Positions 37,981 through 50,004 of a DNA stretch of 64,000 bases are shown here, one piece after another. The position numbers were made by a program, and so were the translations under genes. Location: the NCBI GenBank assembly GCA_025024175.1, contig QCXZ01000064.1, positions 54,395,325-54,459,324 on the forward strand. The letters run 5' to 3'. The notes beneath the pieces are model-generated. The model was given only the letters and a program-made list of their open reading frames with translations. It had not been told where the DNA came from and ran no database searches. The stretch comes from Rhyzopertha dominica. Its lineage: Eukaryota; Arthropoda; Insecta; Coleoptera; Bostrichidae. Within the stretch, counting starts at the first letter, position 1. Each line of letters opens with the position of its first letter.

Positions 37981-40900
37981 TTATTCAATTTTTTCAGCAA
38001 TAAAATTATCATTATCCATAATATGAAATCGGTAACTGAAGTCTAATTTACCGCATAAAAAGACATGCAGTTTGTTTATGTAATTAGGTATGCCTTCGAT
38101 ATTAGCAGTGTTGGCCAGATCATCAAAGTAGTTCTTCTGTCCGTCTAGAACTCGATGGAAAAATTTCTGTGGCACACCTTGCTGACACCTTCCTTCCACA
38201 TATGCTTGCAAATCCTTTGCCATGCTGATCTTACTGGGCAGCTTGAAATGGCCAGAGAGAGTGGAGAGAAAGAATCTTGCCTAGAAAAATGTGTATTTCA
38301 AAAGAAGAAGCGCAATTTTCAAGGAATGTTTAATTACGCATTTTGTATCATCTTTTTAATTTATCTGAGCAAGGAATTCGCATATCTCAGTAGATTTGGT
38401 ACAACTACTTGAAAGTAGCATGGTTTACAAGACTTCACACAGTTTTCAAGCGTCATAACTTTTTTGTGTCTTCCTGTATCTATTTTGTAAAAGTCTTTAT
38501 CATGCACTACTTTCAATATATTTGCATTTTAATAACGTAAGACATTTATACTACTTGAAGAATGGACGTTGTTTTAAGCAGACCTTGATTCAAAAGTTAA
38601 AAAAATGTAAAGGTTCGTTTTCGTCAAACTTTTGTGACTGTATTTTGTGTTTTTCTGTTTTTTAAGTTTGTTTTTTTGTATATTTGTATATATATTGAAG
38701 AAACTTTTAATATGCTTAGTGCGCATCGCTGATATCTCGAGTATATGTATATGTATATCTCTCATTTCCGAATTCGAAAATACAACCTGTATTGTATATG
38801 GAATATCATAATCAAATGTACAAGTAATGTTATCCTACTACAAAACTAAAATATTAATAACAATAATAATAATAACCATTTTATTTTCAGTATTTAGGTA
38901 AAGTTGCAAACAACAATCTATGAGACTCATTATACGAACAGCTGATTACTGCTCACAATGGTTTACAAGTATTACCTGAAGCTGTCGTAAATAACATACG
39001 GATTCGGTACGTTCCACTGTTTTGCAGCGGAGTGGACCGTATCCAAAAATTGTGTTTAGGCTTTTTTAGAACTTTTTTTCGTACTGATAAATCAATAAGC
39101 ATTATTTGGTATTATTATTTGAACTACAAATATTTCTCATCTAATAGCTTTTAATGTATGACTAAATCGTATTCTGTCCTAATTTAATGAGTAGTTTCTA
39201 TTTTTATAACCATGAATGGTAAACATTCCAATTTTAATGCGGCAGCCCATATTTTCTAATTTTTGATCGCGGTGTGCAATCGTCCTCTGCCCTGTTTCTT
39301 CACAGGTTAAAATTTTCTTTTAATCCGGAGGATCATAAACGTAGTTTCTACCTGTATATTTTTTTGGAAATAAGAAGAAATCGGTACTATTCTACTTCTA
39401 CTATAAACGGTATTGAAAGCATATGTGTTTACTTATATTTTAAAGTTTTACAGTATATAAGCGTACCAAGTGCAATATTTTTTACTTATTCAGTCATACC
39501 CACATATATGCTTGCATTTAGCCACTTATTAAGAGGCGTTTGTGACAAATACATTTCGTAGGGCAACTGGTCAAACATATTATTGCTGATTTTAAACCGA
39601 TTATCATTCTGATATGAATGCGGAAGTGTTTGAAAATTGGTTCAAAAACGTTTTATTGCCCAAATTGTCACCAAACAGCGCCATAGTAATGAACAACGCC
39701 AGTTACCATTCGGAGCAACTGGATAAAATTCCAAATACAACAACTAATAAGGCAACCATTCAAGAGTTTTTAAGAAAAGAAGATTTATATTTCGAAGAGG
39801 ACTACACAAAAAAAAACAATTTTTGGAAGTGCTTGGCACAAAAAAAATTTCGAAGAAATTTAAAATTGACATTCTCGCTTCTGAATGAGGACACACCATT
39901 TTACGATTAACCTCATATCATTGCATTTTCAACCCCATTTAAATGATATGGGGCAGTTGAAACAAAGAATTCGACGAGAGAACACCGGTGGAAAATTTAG
40001 CAATGATATGCTGACAAAAATAATTAGACACGAAGCTGAAATAACAAGTGTCGATGCATGGAGATATTCAGTGCGGCATGTACTGGACAATGAAAATCGG
40101 TACAGAGCGAATCATGTTCAAGAATTAATAACAGAAGTTAATCGTGTATTTAGCAGTGAAAGTGATAGTGAGTAATTTTTTTTTACTTTGTGACTCTTAT
40201 ATTGTGTGTATTAACAAGCTGTACTGAACATAATCGATACCGTGTATAAATTTTATTGTGCACTATTGTAAATTTAAATAATTTTCTACTTACTAATTTT
40301 TTTATATTAAATTTGAAGAAATTCGTTATGACATGCAAAGGCTTTTATTTTATACATCGGAAAATTTAAACCCAATAAAGTATCAGATATAAATAGATCG
40401 TGGGCTGCGCCAGTTTGCATCAGGTCTGCATTAAATAAAATTTGTTATAAAAGCTTCTATGTTTTATTGATTGCTAAATTATCACAACTAATAAATTTCA
40501 AAAATTTATAGTGGAAAAGTTAAAATTTTAGCCAACAAGATTTTTTGAATACGGCCCACTTACGAACTTTGAAGCGTGCCACAAATCCCANTAGTTTANG
40601 ACGGCCGACCATAAGGCTGTAAAAACCCTCATTTACNATGCAATAGTTTACGACCGCCGACCATCAAGCTGTAAAACCCTCTGCATAAATCAGTCTCATA
40701 GATCGTTGCTTCCAAGTATAACTATCGATCTGAGAAAAGCGTCATATAAAAAAATTGTAAGCTATTTTGTATTGTTTATACTTTATAGCAAAACTTTCAC
40801 GACAAAGTGAAATTGGAAGTGATTTTCTAATGTGGTATCGCAAGTGGATACTATAAGGTATAAAACTGAAGATAATTTAAACACTCTTTGACCATTTGAC

Positions 40901-43900
40901 TTTGTCAAACTATTTTACAAAGTAAATTACGCCTCGGCAATGCAAACTCCACATGCATTTAAGAGGTCATTTTTAAATGTCATACCTTTTATAGCTTAGC
41001 TCTTGGGAAATAATATTGCAACGTAAAATTTACCTGTAAGTCAAACATGGCAAATAAGCAGACCCGAAAAGGAATACCAATAAATCCCATAGTTGGGAAA
41101 TTAATGTTCACTATATGTTTATAAAGCGGCTTCACAAAGTTNTCGTTTATTTCAATCTTGCATTCTTCGCTCAAAAATGGGAAGTGGTACTGATAGCCTA
41201 AAACAGTCAGTTTACAGTATGCCTTTGGACTATATCGGTGCATTTACCCACCAGTGCAGTATATTACGTCATCGAAGTCTTCTTCTGTGTAGTCGGCAAA
41301 TATCGCTGTCTTCTCCGTAAATTCTATCAATCTCGGTTTGTGAATTATGGCATCAGGTAGTGCATAATCCAGTGTCATTGTGGAATAGCAAATAACGACC
41401 TAAAACAAGAGTAAATTGCAACCCTTTATTATTTTAGAGGATCAGCAACTAAGTTTTAATTTATTTATTTTTTTTACTTTCAGTGCTAACCTTTTCTGCA
41501 ACTGTGGCAATTTTCTCTGCAATTCCGATTCCTGAAGCCCCAGCTCCAACTATAAGGACTTTTCGATCAGTGTATGGCTTTGCTATTCTGAAATCGTGGC
41601 TGTGTATAATTTTTCCTTGGAATTTCTCTTTTCCTTTTGTNTTAGGGAAGACTGGATGATTGTAGTGTCCATTGCATACCATAACTGCATCATAAATGCT
41701 TGTACGTTCGAGTCGTCGTTTCAAATCAAATGTATTTACAACCCACTTGTTGTTTTGGGAAGGTTTTATACTTTTTACGTAGCAGTTAAACTACGGATAA
41801 GATTAGAATATAAAATATAACGTAAATTCTATTTAATATCGCNCTGAGATTTGTTTGTAAGNACAGGAAGGAAAGCGCCAAAATTTCCCATTCAGACTGC
41901 CAAAGAGATTAATTAAACTTGCATTTGAATTATATTGTATTCTCCCTTGGCTTTAACATATACTGTTTCATTGCTAGTTTAATTATCGAAATTCTTTAAA
42001 AAGTATGACTTGGGTGTGTCTAAAATATATGTAGTGGGAATAAACTAATTTTAAATTCTTTTGAACGCTAATAGCTAATTCTTNTGATTATTTTGGTTCT
42101 GAATACGTAGCTGTTCTTTTAATCCTAGCTTTCCTTCATATATGCAGAATCAGCGACATGCGTGTATGTGNTACCACTGTAAGTACATAAGAAAAAACAG
42201 CCGTTAAACTGGTTTTATAAGAAAGTTTTCCTGCTGAGGCAAGNACATTGAAAATGGAACAAGCATTGCCAAAATCTGGTAAGTTGAACGCGNTTGTTGC
42301 AGCTATAACNAAGAGGAATTATTCAGGAATTATTTAGGAATTATTCAACCTCTTATATTGGACGCCAAGCACCCATGTACACGGCTACTGAAAAGGCACT
42401 ACCACACAAGTAGGATATTATGGGTGGAAATCAATATGTGGTGAACGAATTAAAGTAAAGGTTTTGGACATCAAAGCTTAGACCTGCTGTTCGTCAAGAG
42501 GCATATAATTCTGATATATGTAGAATATGGAAGCTACAACTTCGGCAACCACAAATGAGATTCATACCGGAAGCTCGACGAGCTAATCGAAAAAGACCAT
42601 TCACGTACTGCAAAACAGATGAGTGATGGCGAGCGGTGGGGATGATGCAGGACATATGTTGGGTTGGATTATTTCGGATCGATGGAAGTCTTAATTGGAA
42701 GATGGAAAGAGAAGAGATATAGAGCTTCGTTTATCTGTTTAACAATTAGAGCTATTCACATTGAAATAGTAGAATCCCTGGATGCAAGTTCAGCTATAAA
42801 TACTATTCGGAGGATGACCATGGTAAACCAAAATGCATTATATTTGATAACGTCACTAACATTCACGGAGAAAACAATGTACTACAAAGGGCATTGAAGG
42901 ATGTTGAACAACAAGTGGAGGATGACTTAAAAAGTGTAATACAGAAAATCATACCGACAGGATTCCACTCAAACATGAATAAAACAACAATAAACAACAA
43001 TATATGCACATGTGGAGAAATAGGGAATATTTAGTACATTTTGTTTGAATGTAACAATAGACATAATTGTGATGTTATACAACTCTCTACCAATCACATA
43101 CAAAGGCCCTGTAAATGAAATCATAAATTGCAGCGCACCAATACATGATGTCTTGAATGCTTTAGCTTCATTTATGTTAGCTAGTAATTTCAAACTTTAA
43201 ACTACAATATCTAACCTGTGATTACAGAAAAAGAAAATAAAACATCCATCCTAAACTCCCTTGTTAAACGAGAAGAGTCAATACTTTCCCTATTTTAGAT
43301 GTCACCCACATACCTGGAACCAACATAAAAAATAGCTTTAAGGATACAAGCAGGTAGGGTATAGAGACCATCTAGACGTAAAAACACCCTACTTACAAAG
43401 AAGAAACAAGAAAAGAAAACACAAGAGTGGCTGGATCATAAGTTAAGCAAGATGCTAATAATAATAAGAAGAAGTTGTTACGTTTAAGTTAAAGTAACTG
43501 AATGATCCGTAATAATGGGTGTGGGCGATTTCTGATGTCCAAACCTTAAAACATCTTTTTTCATGTTGCAGCGTCTCTAAATTTTTAAACTAACTTAGAA
43601 TTTGTGAACTGGACAGTAGGAACGTTGTCGATTTCTGTACACCTCATTATTACGAATTGAATCAGATATAAACTACGATTATTTAAATCTTTTGTTAGCT
43701 TATTAAAATATATTTCACAATGTCATTAAAAATGACCTTCATAAGCAGAAAAAAGGACAAATAAATCACCNAACAAATTGCCTCGTTGCCATTAAAAAAT
43801 ACGCTGCCGTAGGAATATATAATATATATAATATAAGAATAATGCGAAGGCTAAGGAACGAAGAAGAAATGTCCGCCAGACTTTTTGCTTGTTGCAAAGT

Positions 43901-45167
43901 CTATATACGGAAAGAAATCTGCGTTACGGACAGTGGTGAGATCAATAAAAGCAGCAGTTTCTTTCTGAGGATTCTGGCATCAATCGAGCTTCTTCCGTAG
44001 GTATAAGTGGTAACTTGTAATGGAAATAAATCATGATCTTGATGTGTATATTAATCTTGCTAGGTCCATACATATACCATACACAGAGGGGCTCTTTGGG
44101 CCTGACTCTTTCTGGAATGGCATTACTTTCCATTTTCTTTTGTTCCTTTTGCAAAGCCGTAACATTTCATAAATCAGAAATACTCCATTTAAAAATAATA
44201 GGTACAGTAAAAGTTATAACAGAATGTTACAATTATGTACCACAATTTTCTTCAACGTGCCCACAAAATGTGCTTTGCAGATTTTAAAAGGAAATGACCA
44301 TATGCAACATGGCGTCAATGCTGAACTACTTACAGGTATTTCAAATGGACTCTGAGAGTGTTTATATTAGAAAATTGAGATTTTTACAGTCTTTTCACCT
44401 TCATAGGTCCCTTGTGTAATAATATGATATCTTTGCCTTGCTTAGCCACTTTCACTGTTTTTTTCTGCTTTGACACCATCTTCAAAAAATTGTTCTTAAT
44501 TTAAAACTTTCGCACTGAAAAAGATTGAGAGCGCTCTCCTTGCAGTTTTTGTTTCTTTGAGGAGAAGCATGTATATCAGTCTGGAAAGCGGTAACAACTT
44601 TATCGACTAAATTTTCATGATTTCTCAGTAACAATAANAATACTAATATATTTAGCATTCATTCTACTCTTTTCAAAGGTAAATAAGAGTTGAAGTAATG
44701 CGTTTCTAAATATTATTCCTAACGACTTTATTTACATATGTGAGGAGTGGAAATTTTGGAGCTTACCTATTGTGATTAAAAAACTAACCTTAACATACGG
44801 GATGATTCCGTATGTCGTGGCATAGTTATTAATATACTTCAGCACCTCTTCCTGAGAAATATATGACGATGCCATTGGTGGGAACCTAAATCCGGGAAAT
44901 TCCAAAACCTCCTTAGGAGTATTTGTTCTGCATGATACTAAAAGTCAAAGTTTTGTGCTACTGAAATCTAACACTTTACCTGAGATCTTTATACATCGAT
45001 GTATGGATTGGCACACCATTTTCGTCCTTTCCTACGAGATCAGTATAGTTCCAGGTTCCACCGACCTTATCCGTCTGTTCCAATACGTCACAGCTGAATC
45101 CTTGTGCGATGGCATGTTTGGCTGCTGCCACACCTGCTGCACCAGCACCTATGATTGCAATCTTCAT
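37981..45167 (-). CDS. FMO-D: flavin-containing monooxygenase, complete
   Basis: Exons 45167-44980, 44927-44789, 41790-41491, 41399-41252, 41197-41034 and 38280-37981 join into 412 residues plus TAA. The FAD motif GAGAAG is at residues 7-12, the FMO-identifying motif FQGKIIHSHDFR is in exon 3, and the NADPH motif is GAGASG. Right after it this copy reads IGIAEKI where the other four have an Asp before I/V-type residues (SGLDI, SGVDI, SGSDI). This is a non-conservative change at a conserved FMO position. Two codons contain unresolved bases. Introns 2 and 5 are swollen by transposons. Membership of the array and the intact frame argue for function, possibly with altered cofactor handling. Confidence 0.92.
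38900..40718 (+). mobile_element. Tc1/IS630-like DNA transposon, copy 2
   Basis: The left end (AACAATCTATGAGACTCATT) and the right end (its inverse through TCATAGATCGTTGCTT) pair as inverted repeats. The right subterminal block is partly duplicated (two gacCGnCCGACCAT units at 40590-40670). Long stretches match 12668-14280. It is in FMO-D intron 5, opposite to the gene. Confidence 0.75.
39614..40172 (+). pseudogene. Degenerate Tc1/IS630-like transposase, C-terminal half
   Basis: The second catalytic block appears as VMNNASYHSEQLDK, with the catalytic Asp changed to Asn; the copy at 13.5 kb keeps Asp. The next frame (39885-40172) contains GQLKQRIRREN and the acidic SSESDSE tail, but the third catalytic residue before it is lost in a corrupted segment. 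The first catalytic block is not found upstream. It is inactive. Confidence 0.7.
42110..42900 (+). pseudogene. BEL/Pao retrotransposon polymerase/integrase relic
   Basis: The frame at 42664-42897 reads DYFGSMEVLIGRWKEKR, then FICLTIRAIHIEIVESLD and INTIRRM. This is the integrase core of BEL/Pao elements (DYFGP... and RA(V/I)H(I/L)E motifs). Upstream, in other frames, RQPQM..PEAR and RPFTYC match the region just before it. Frameshifts and stops are frequent and no LTRs are seen. It is in FMO-D intron 2, antisense to the gene. Confidence 0.7.
42970..43200 (+). pseudogene. LINE 3' coding fragment with CCHC-like motif
   Basis: Translation near 43000-43060 gives CTCGEIGN then ILFECN. This resembles the C-terminal Cys/His motif that follows the reverse transcriptase in many insect LINEs. 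Stops interrupt it. Confidence 0.4.
43201..44788. other. FMO-D intron 2, unassigned part
   Basis: No domain, repeat or RNA is recognised. Short frames on both strands overlap one another. Confidence 0.35.
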
Positions 45168-45352
45168 CGCAACTGAACATCTGAGAATCGGAAGTTACGC
45201 GAAACGGACTTTATAAGAACGCTATCTGGGGATATTCTGATATGCACTGCGATGAGGGATTAAAACTAACAAAAAATCAGAATGGCGATAACAATAAATC
45301 CCGAAAGCCATTCATGATTTTCTCGAAAGTTATTACGTGACGAAATGTAATA

Positions 45353-48183
45353 CAGGGTTTCTATAAATGATACATGCAACGCAGGCGGCGTTGATTTCTG
45401 CATTTTTTGTGCCACTTTTCTATAACTGCTGCCAAGCTGTAATATGCAAGGCAATCACTGAACATCAATGAGCACGATAGTACCGAAGGTCGCAGATCAA
45501 GTTACAGTCACGTAACTGATGGCTTTATAAAGATTTTCTAACAATTTACAGTTTTATTTTTCTTTCAAAGGTAAGAAATAACAATAATTATTGGTATAGT
45601 AGGTTTATGGTAACCTCTATAGTCTACACCCATGCACAGTGGAAGCTTTGTGTAGTGCANCTGACGTTACTACCACTTAGTTTGTGGCAGGTTAAAAACA
45701 TCTTTCAGGCCATTATAGTACAATTATTTAATAGGCTTACCCCAACCAGCAACTTACAGCTTTATAATGGTCAGGCAAACGTTTATAAAACAATTTTTTA
45801 TAACAGTGGTACACTTGTAAACATATTCACAACGTTTATAGAATGCTTAAAGATGCAAAAAGACGCATCTTTATAAAACATTTTAGTTATGTACAGTATC
45901 CCATAATGGTTTTAGTAGGTGTTATAGAACAGTTTTGTAGATAGTTATAGAGGTGGTATAAAAATCACTATAAATCAGTTACAAAACGTTTTTATAGCAA
46001 TTTATTATAAAACAGTTTTATAAATGTTACGGCATTATCTGTTATGCGACAATTCTGTTGCATTCAGCATCTTGTAATGTAACTTACCCAGATTCGTAAA
46101 GATTTAGATTGAAATGTGATCGTCCAGTACTTACCTACGTTGTGTTATTTTAATTAAACGTACTTTCGATACACTGGTTACTCACGTAAATAGGGAGATT
46201 TGATGTTATCATAAATAATACGAAACAATCTCAAAACAACTAATTTATTACTAAACAAGATCAAATTTGGAGGGTTAACAAATTGTAGCAATGTTGCTGA
46301 AAATTGTTATTTCAAACAATGAATGAACTGCCAATTCTAGATCTGTGTTCGATATCACTTTCACTCTCAAGATTCAAAACTGAAGAGATTTTTGCTAGCA
46401 TAGCCGACTATGGTCAGCAGGTACTGAGGTCCCATGCGGGAGGCAACTCAGCTATATAGTTGAATGGTTTGCTGTAAAAATCTTGGTTTTTCTTTTACCA
46501 GATGTTTGCCCAGCACGGGAGAAAATATTAATTCATACATCAAGGCTCTTAACATCACACTTTTAAGCATCAGGTATAACTATTGCTGCGTGGATACAGC
46601 TAATCAAAGAATGCGAGAACACAGTTAAGAAAATGACATAAATATTTTAAAAAAGAAGACTACAACAGCAGCATAGCTTGCAATGTTACCGTTGACTCCA
46701 AATACAGCATGTATCCTAATTAATTAATTAATTAATTAACAGAACAGTTTGAGTTAAACAACTGCGTTGATTGGATTACAATGGTGCTAATTACATAATA
46801 TGATTGAAAAAGAAACACAAACAATAAAAATAAAAAAATTGAAACAGTACTAACCTGTGAACAGTTGAAGGAACACACTGAAACTGAAGCGCATCTGTTT
46901 CTCGTCCACTTAAGAACCTACCCCCTCGAGCGTCGCAAATATGCCCCATTCCCAAAGCCGATACGAAATATAAATTGAACAATTTGAGAGGCAATATGAA
47001 TAAAAAAAAAAGGTTACTTCAATCTTCAAAGGGATCTTTCGGTGTTTTAACTGATTTGGCGGAGAATGATTCATTTCTTAACGATTGGGTAAAGTTACAA
47101 CCCATATTCCTGTTCTGTAAAATAAAACATGTCCTCAGACCGAGATATATACCGTACCACATGACATAAAATATCCGTAGTATTGAATTGTAGTCACAAG
47201 AAACTACTACCAAACAAAATGTTCTGTGAAATATATGCATATATGTGAACAAAATTTTTAAGCGCTTCAAAAGTAATAAGTATTTCACCAATTATAAAGA
47301 AATATTTACAAAATACAAAAATCGTTTTTAATCATGTGGCATCTTAAACCTATCTGCACTGATTATAAACAGCATTTAATAATCATTTTTGTTAGAAACA
47401 TAACTTTTGTACATTACTTTTTTTCTAAAGAAATAATTTTTAGCGGGCTTTAAGCAATGGCGGCCATATATGTGCTTCTAATCATGATAATAATGTGGCT
47501 TCTTTTTCATAAAACACGATTATCACAGAAGAAACTGCTATATAATAAATTGTTTTTTTTACATGTATCAAATCAAGACTTAATATAACAGTTTTATAGG
47601 TGTCCATAAGATGACGATTCAGTGTTGAATAACAAAATTAAACCTTTTATAAAATAATTTGTTTCCACCGAGAAGATATTCTATGCAAAGTTGTGTAAAT
47701 TTTTATACAATGAGTATAAAACGGTGCTTAACACTGTTTTATAATTTTGTTGAGAAAACACTAAACTATATAACAATTTAGTGTACTGAAGCTGAATACA
47801 CATAGGGGAATATCTTATAAAATAAAATAGACGTCGGGTAACAATTATAAAACAACAATAAAGCAAACATGCCTTGCTATTTGTAAATTATAAAATAATT
47901 TTGCTTGTTGGGACTGTAGCACCAAGGCCACTACCCACAACCTCACAAATACGAAACAACCTAAAAGTTTTACGAAACCGTGTCAGCTCACAGCTCCAAA
48001 ACGTGAGCTTTCTGCAACCTTAAAGTCGATTATTGCACAAAACACTACAGAATATGTTGAAAATACAAACTCCCAGGCGTATTCTCATATTAAATTATAT
48101 CAAATAAATCGATAGATGACAAGTATATGTCAAAGCAGTAGTTGTGTTCACTCTCCTGAGAGGCAGCAAATTGATTTAATCGA
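45353..48183. mobile_element. Split copy of the CAGGGTTTCTATAAATGAT MITE
   Basis: Bases 45353 to about 45735 match the reverse-oriented left part of the 15173-15857 element, beginning CAGGGTTTCTATAAATGAT after TA. The match resumes at about 47920 and runs to 48183 (gcaaattgatttaatcgata), then stops short of the far terminal repeat. The middle is occupied by an unrelated insertion. Confidence 0.75.
45736..47915. mobile_element. 2.2 kb insertion with TTATAAAAC-type repeats
   Basis: The ends CCAACCAGCAACTTA and the inverse of CCAACAAGCAAAATTA are weakly inverted. Within 300-400 bp of each end, words of the type TTATAAAACA recur many times in both orientations (45760-46030 and 47590-47890), as in subterminal binding-site arrays of DNA transposons. 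No transposase is recognised. An AATT microsatellite lies at about 46718-46740. The class is unknown. Confidence 0.5.
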
Positions 48184-48186
48184 TAA

Positions 48187-49330
48187 ATCTTCTTCAATTA
48201 TGTTCCTACTTTGAGCTTGTTGCTGTTCATTTTCTACGCTTTTTGTAAGATATGGTCTTTGAATATGTCCCCAACATTTTACTACATATATTTCTATTCT
48301 TTTTGTCATTGTCTTTCCCTTTAGGAGTTCTGTTGTCTCTGGATTTTCGATTTGTTTGACAGCTTTGATTAACAATTGCACGATATTTCTTTCTGCGTTT
48401 CTCAAGCTTGTTCTGTTAGCTTTGGTAGTAGCGGCACTTTTGACTCCGTATGCCGTAATGGGAAGAATTACCGACATGCATATATTTTTTAAGATACTCC
48501 ATTATGGCTTCTGTTTTTTCTACAAATGGTATTATAGCTCTTGTTACCCTATATGCGGTTTATGTCCTCTNTTTGACTGTTTTTCTGCGGGTGAGTTTGC
48601 TTGTTATGTAGGTTCCCAGATATATTATTTTGTTTGTCAACGTCATGTTTCNGCTCCCTTTTGTTTCCTCACTAAAGGGATCTCTTATCATGACAGCGTT
48701 TTTTTCTAGTTATAGTTATCCCTTTTTTTGAAAAGTTATCTTCTACGTTATTTAGAAAGTCGGTCAAATCCTTTTCACTCTCTGTTATTACCACCAGGTT
48801 ATCCGCATATGCCAGTATAAACTGAAGTTTTATTGCATTTCCTTCTCTGTTATATTTTTTGCGATAGTCTTTTGAATGAATGATGTCATCTAGGACAATT
48901 GTAAATATTCTTGGTGATATGGGTATCCTTGCTTTACTCTTCTAATTTTTTGTTTTACCGCAGTTGTTTGGCCAAACCACTGTATCGTTGTATCTTCGTG
49001 TACACAGGCCTTATCTTATTCGACAGGATTTCTGGTACAGATTGTTGATTTATCGAATGCTTTCTTTAAATCTATGGACATGACGAACATCTTTGTACCC
49101 ATTCTCAATTTTTCTTTTATGCGCTTTACTGTAAACATGGGATCGTCCACTGATCTGTTGTTAACAAGGGCTGCTTAATGTTGTGGCATTTCCGGGATAT
49201 ACTTTTCTAATTCTGAAAGAAACAGTGTGCGAGTGTTTATACCCCACACTGCATAGCGTTATTCTTCGATAGTCGTCGGTGTTCTCGGGGTTTTTTTACT
49301 TTAGGAATGGGCATTTGTACCGAGGTTCTT
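48187..49330 (-). pseudogene. LINE relic, reverse transcriptase and 3' part
   Basis: On the minus strand, fragments in order read MFVMSIDLKKAFD (first catalytic Asp region), then a YADNLVV box, then the C-terminal LPITAYGVKSAATTKANR...AERNIVQLL segment (48477-48148). The catalytic box is YADN where YADD is expected. Frameshifts and stops are present throughout. It abuts the broken MITE end. Confidence 0.6.
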
Positions 49331-50004
49331 GTATATGTACCGCCGAAACGAGTACAAGGTACTAGCTATCAGAAGTTGGCCAAATATTGATAAGGCGCCA
49401 AAAAACATATTTGCTGATGCTTCCATAAATGAGAAAAGACTTGAATAATTAAATATTATGACCCTTACAGTAAATAACTTGTAAAATTCATTTATCTGCA
49501 AATTCAAGGAACATTTGGGCGAAAGATTTCCAGGATTTCAGATCTGTTTTCCTCCAAGACCTCCATAATTTATACCATTGGGTGAGCTATATAAAGTAAA
49601 AGTTCAGACTTGACTAACTCGACGTATCAAAAACGCTGCAGTAAACGATAAAGGAAACGCTTAAAAGTCAATGCCAATACTTTATTTATTAAGAGACTTC
49701 AAATTAAAACAGTTTTAAGGCATTTTTTATAATAATGCTATTATTTTAACACAAATGAAAGTCAGATAACAACAATTGAGTTTTCTAAACCGATTTTACG
49801 TTTACAAAGCACTTTTGCAGTTTGACCTGTTCTTCGCAACTAGTAAATATAAATTACTTATAAGCTAACCAGACTTTCGAGACATTGAGTATGCTGTAAA
49901 TATGTAGGTTGTTCTTTTATAGTAACGACCATAGGATTTTGGAATACACTAAGAGAGGATTACGCTTACATAACATTGATATCTATTATTACTACTAGCC
50001 AAGG
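49331..50004. other. Spacer downstream of FMO-E
   Basis: AT-rich sequence with nothing recognised. Confidence 0.35.
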
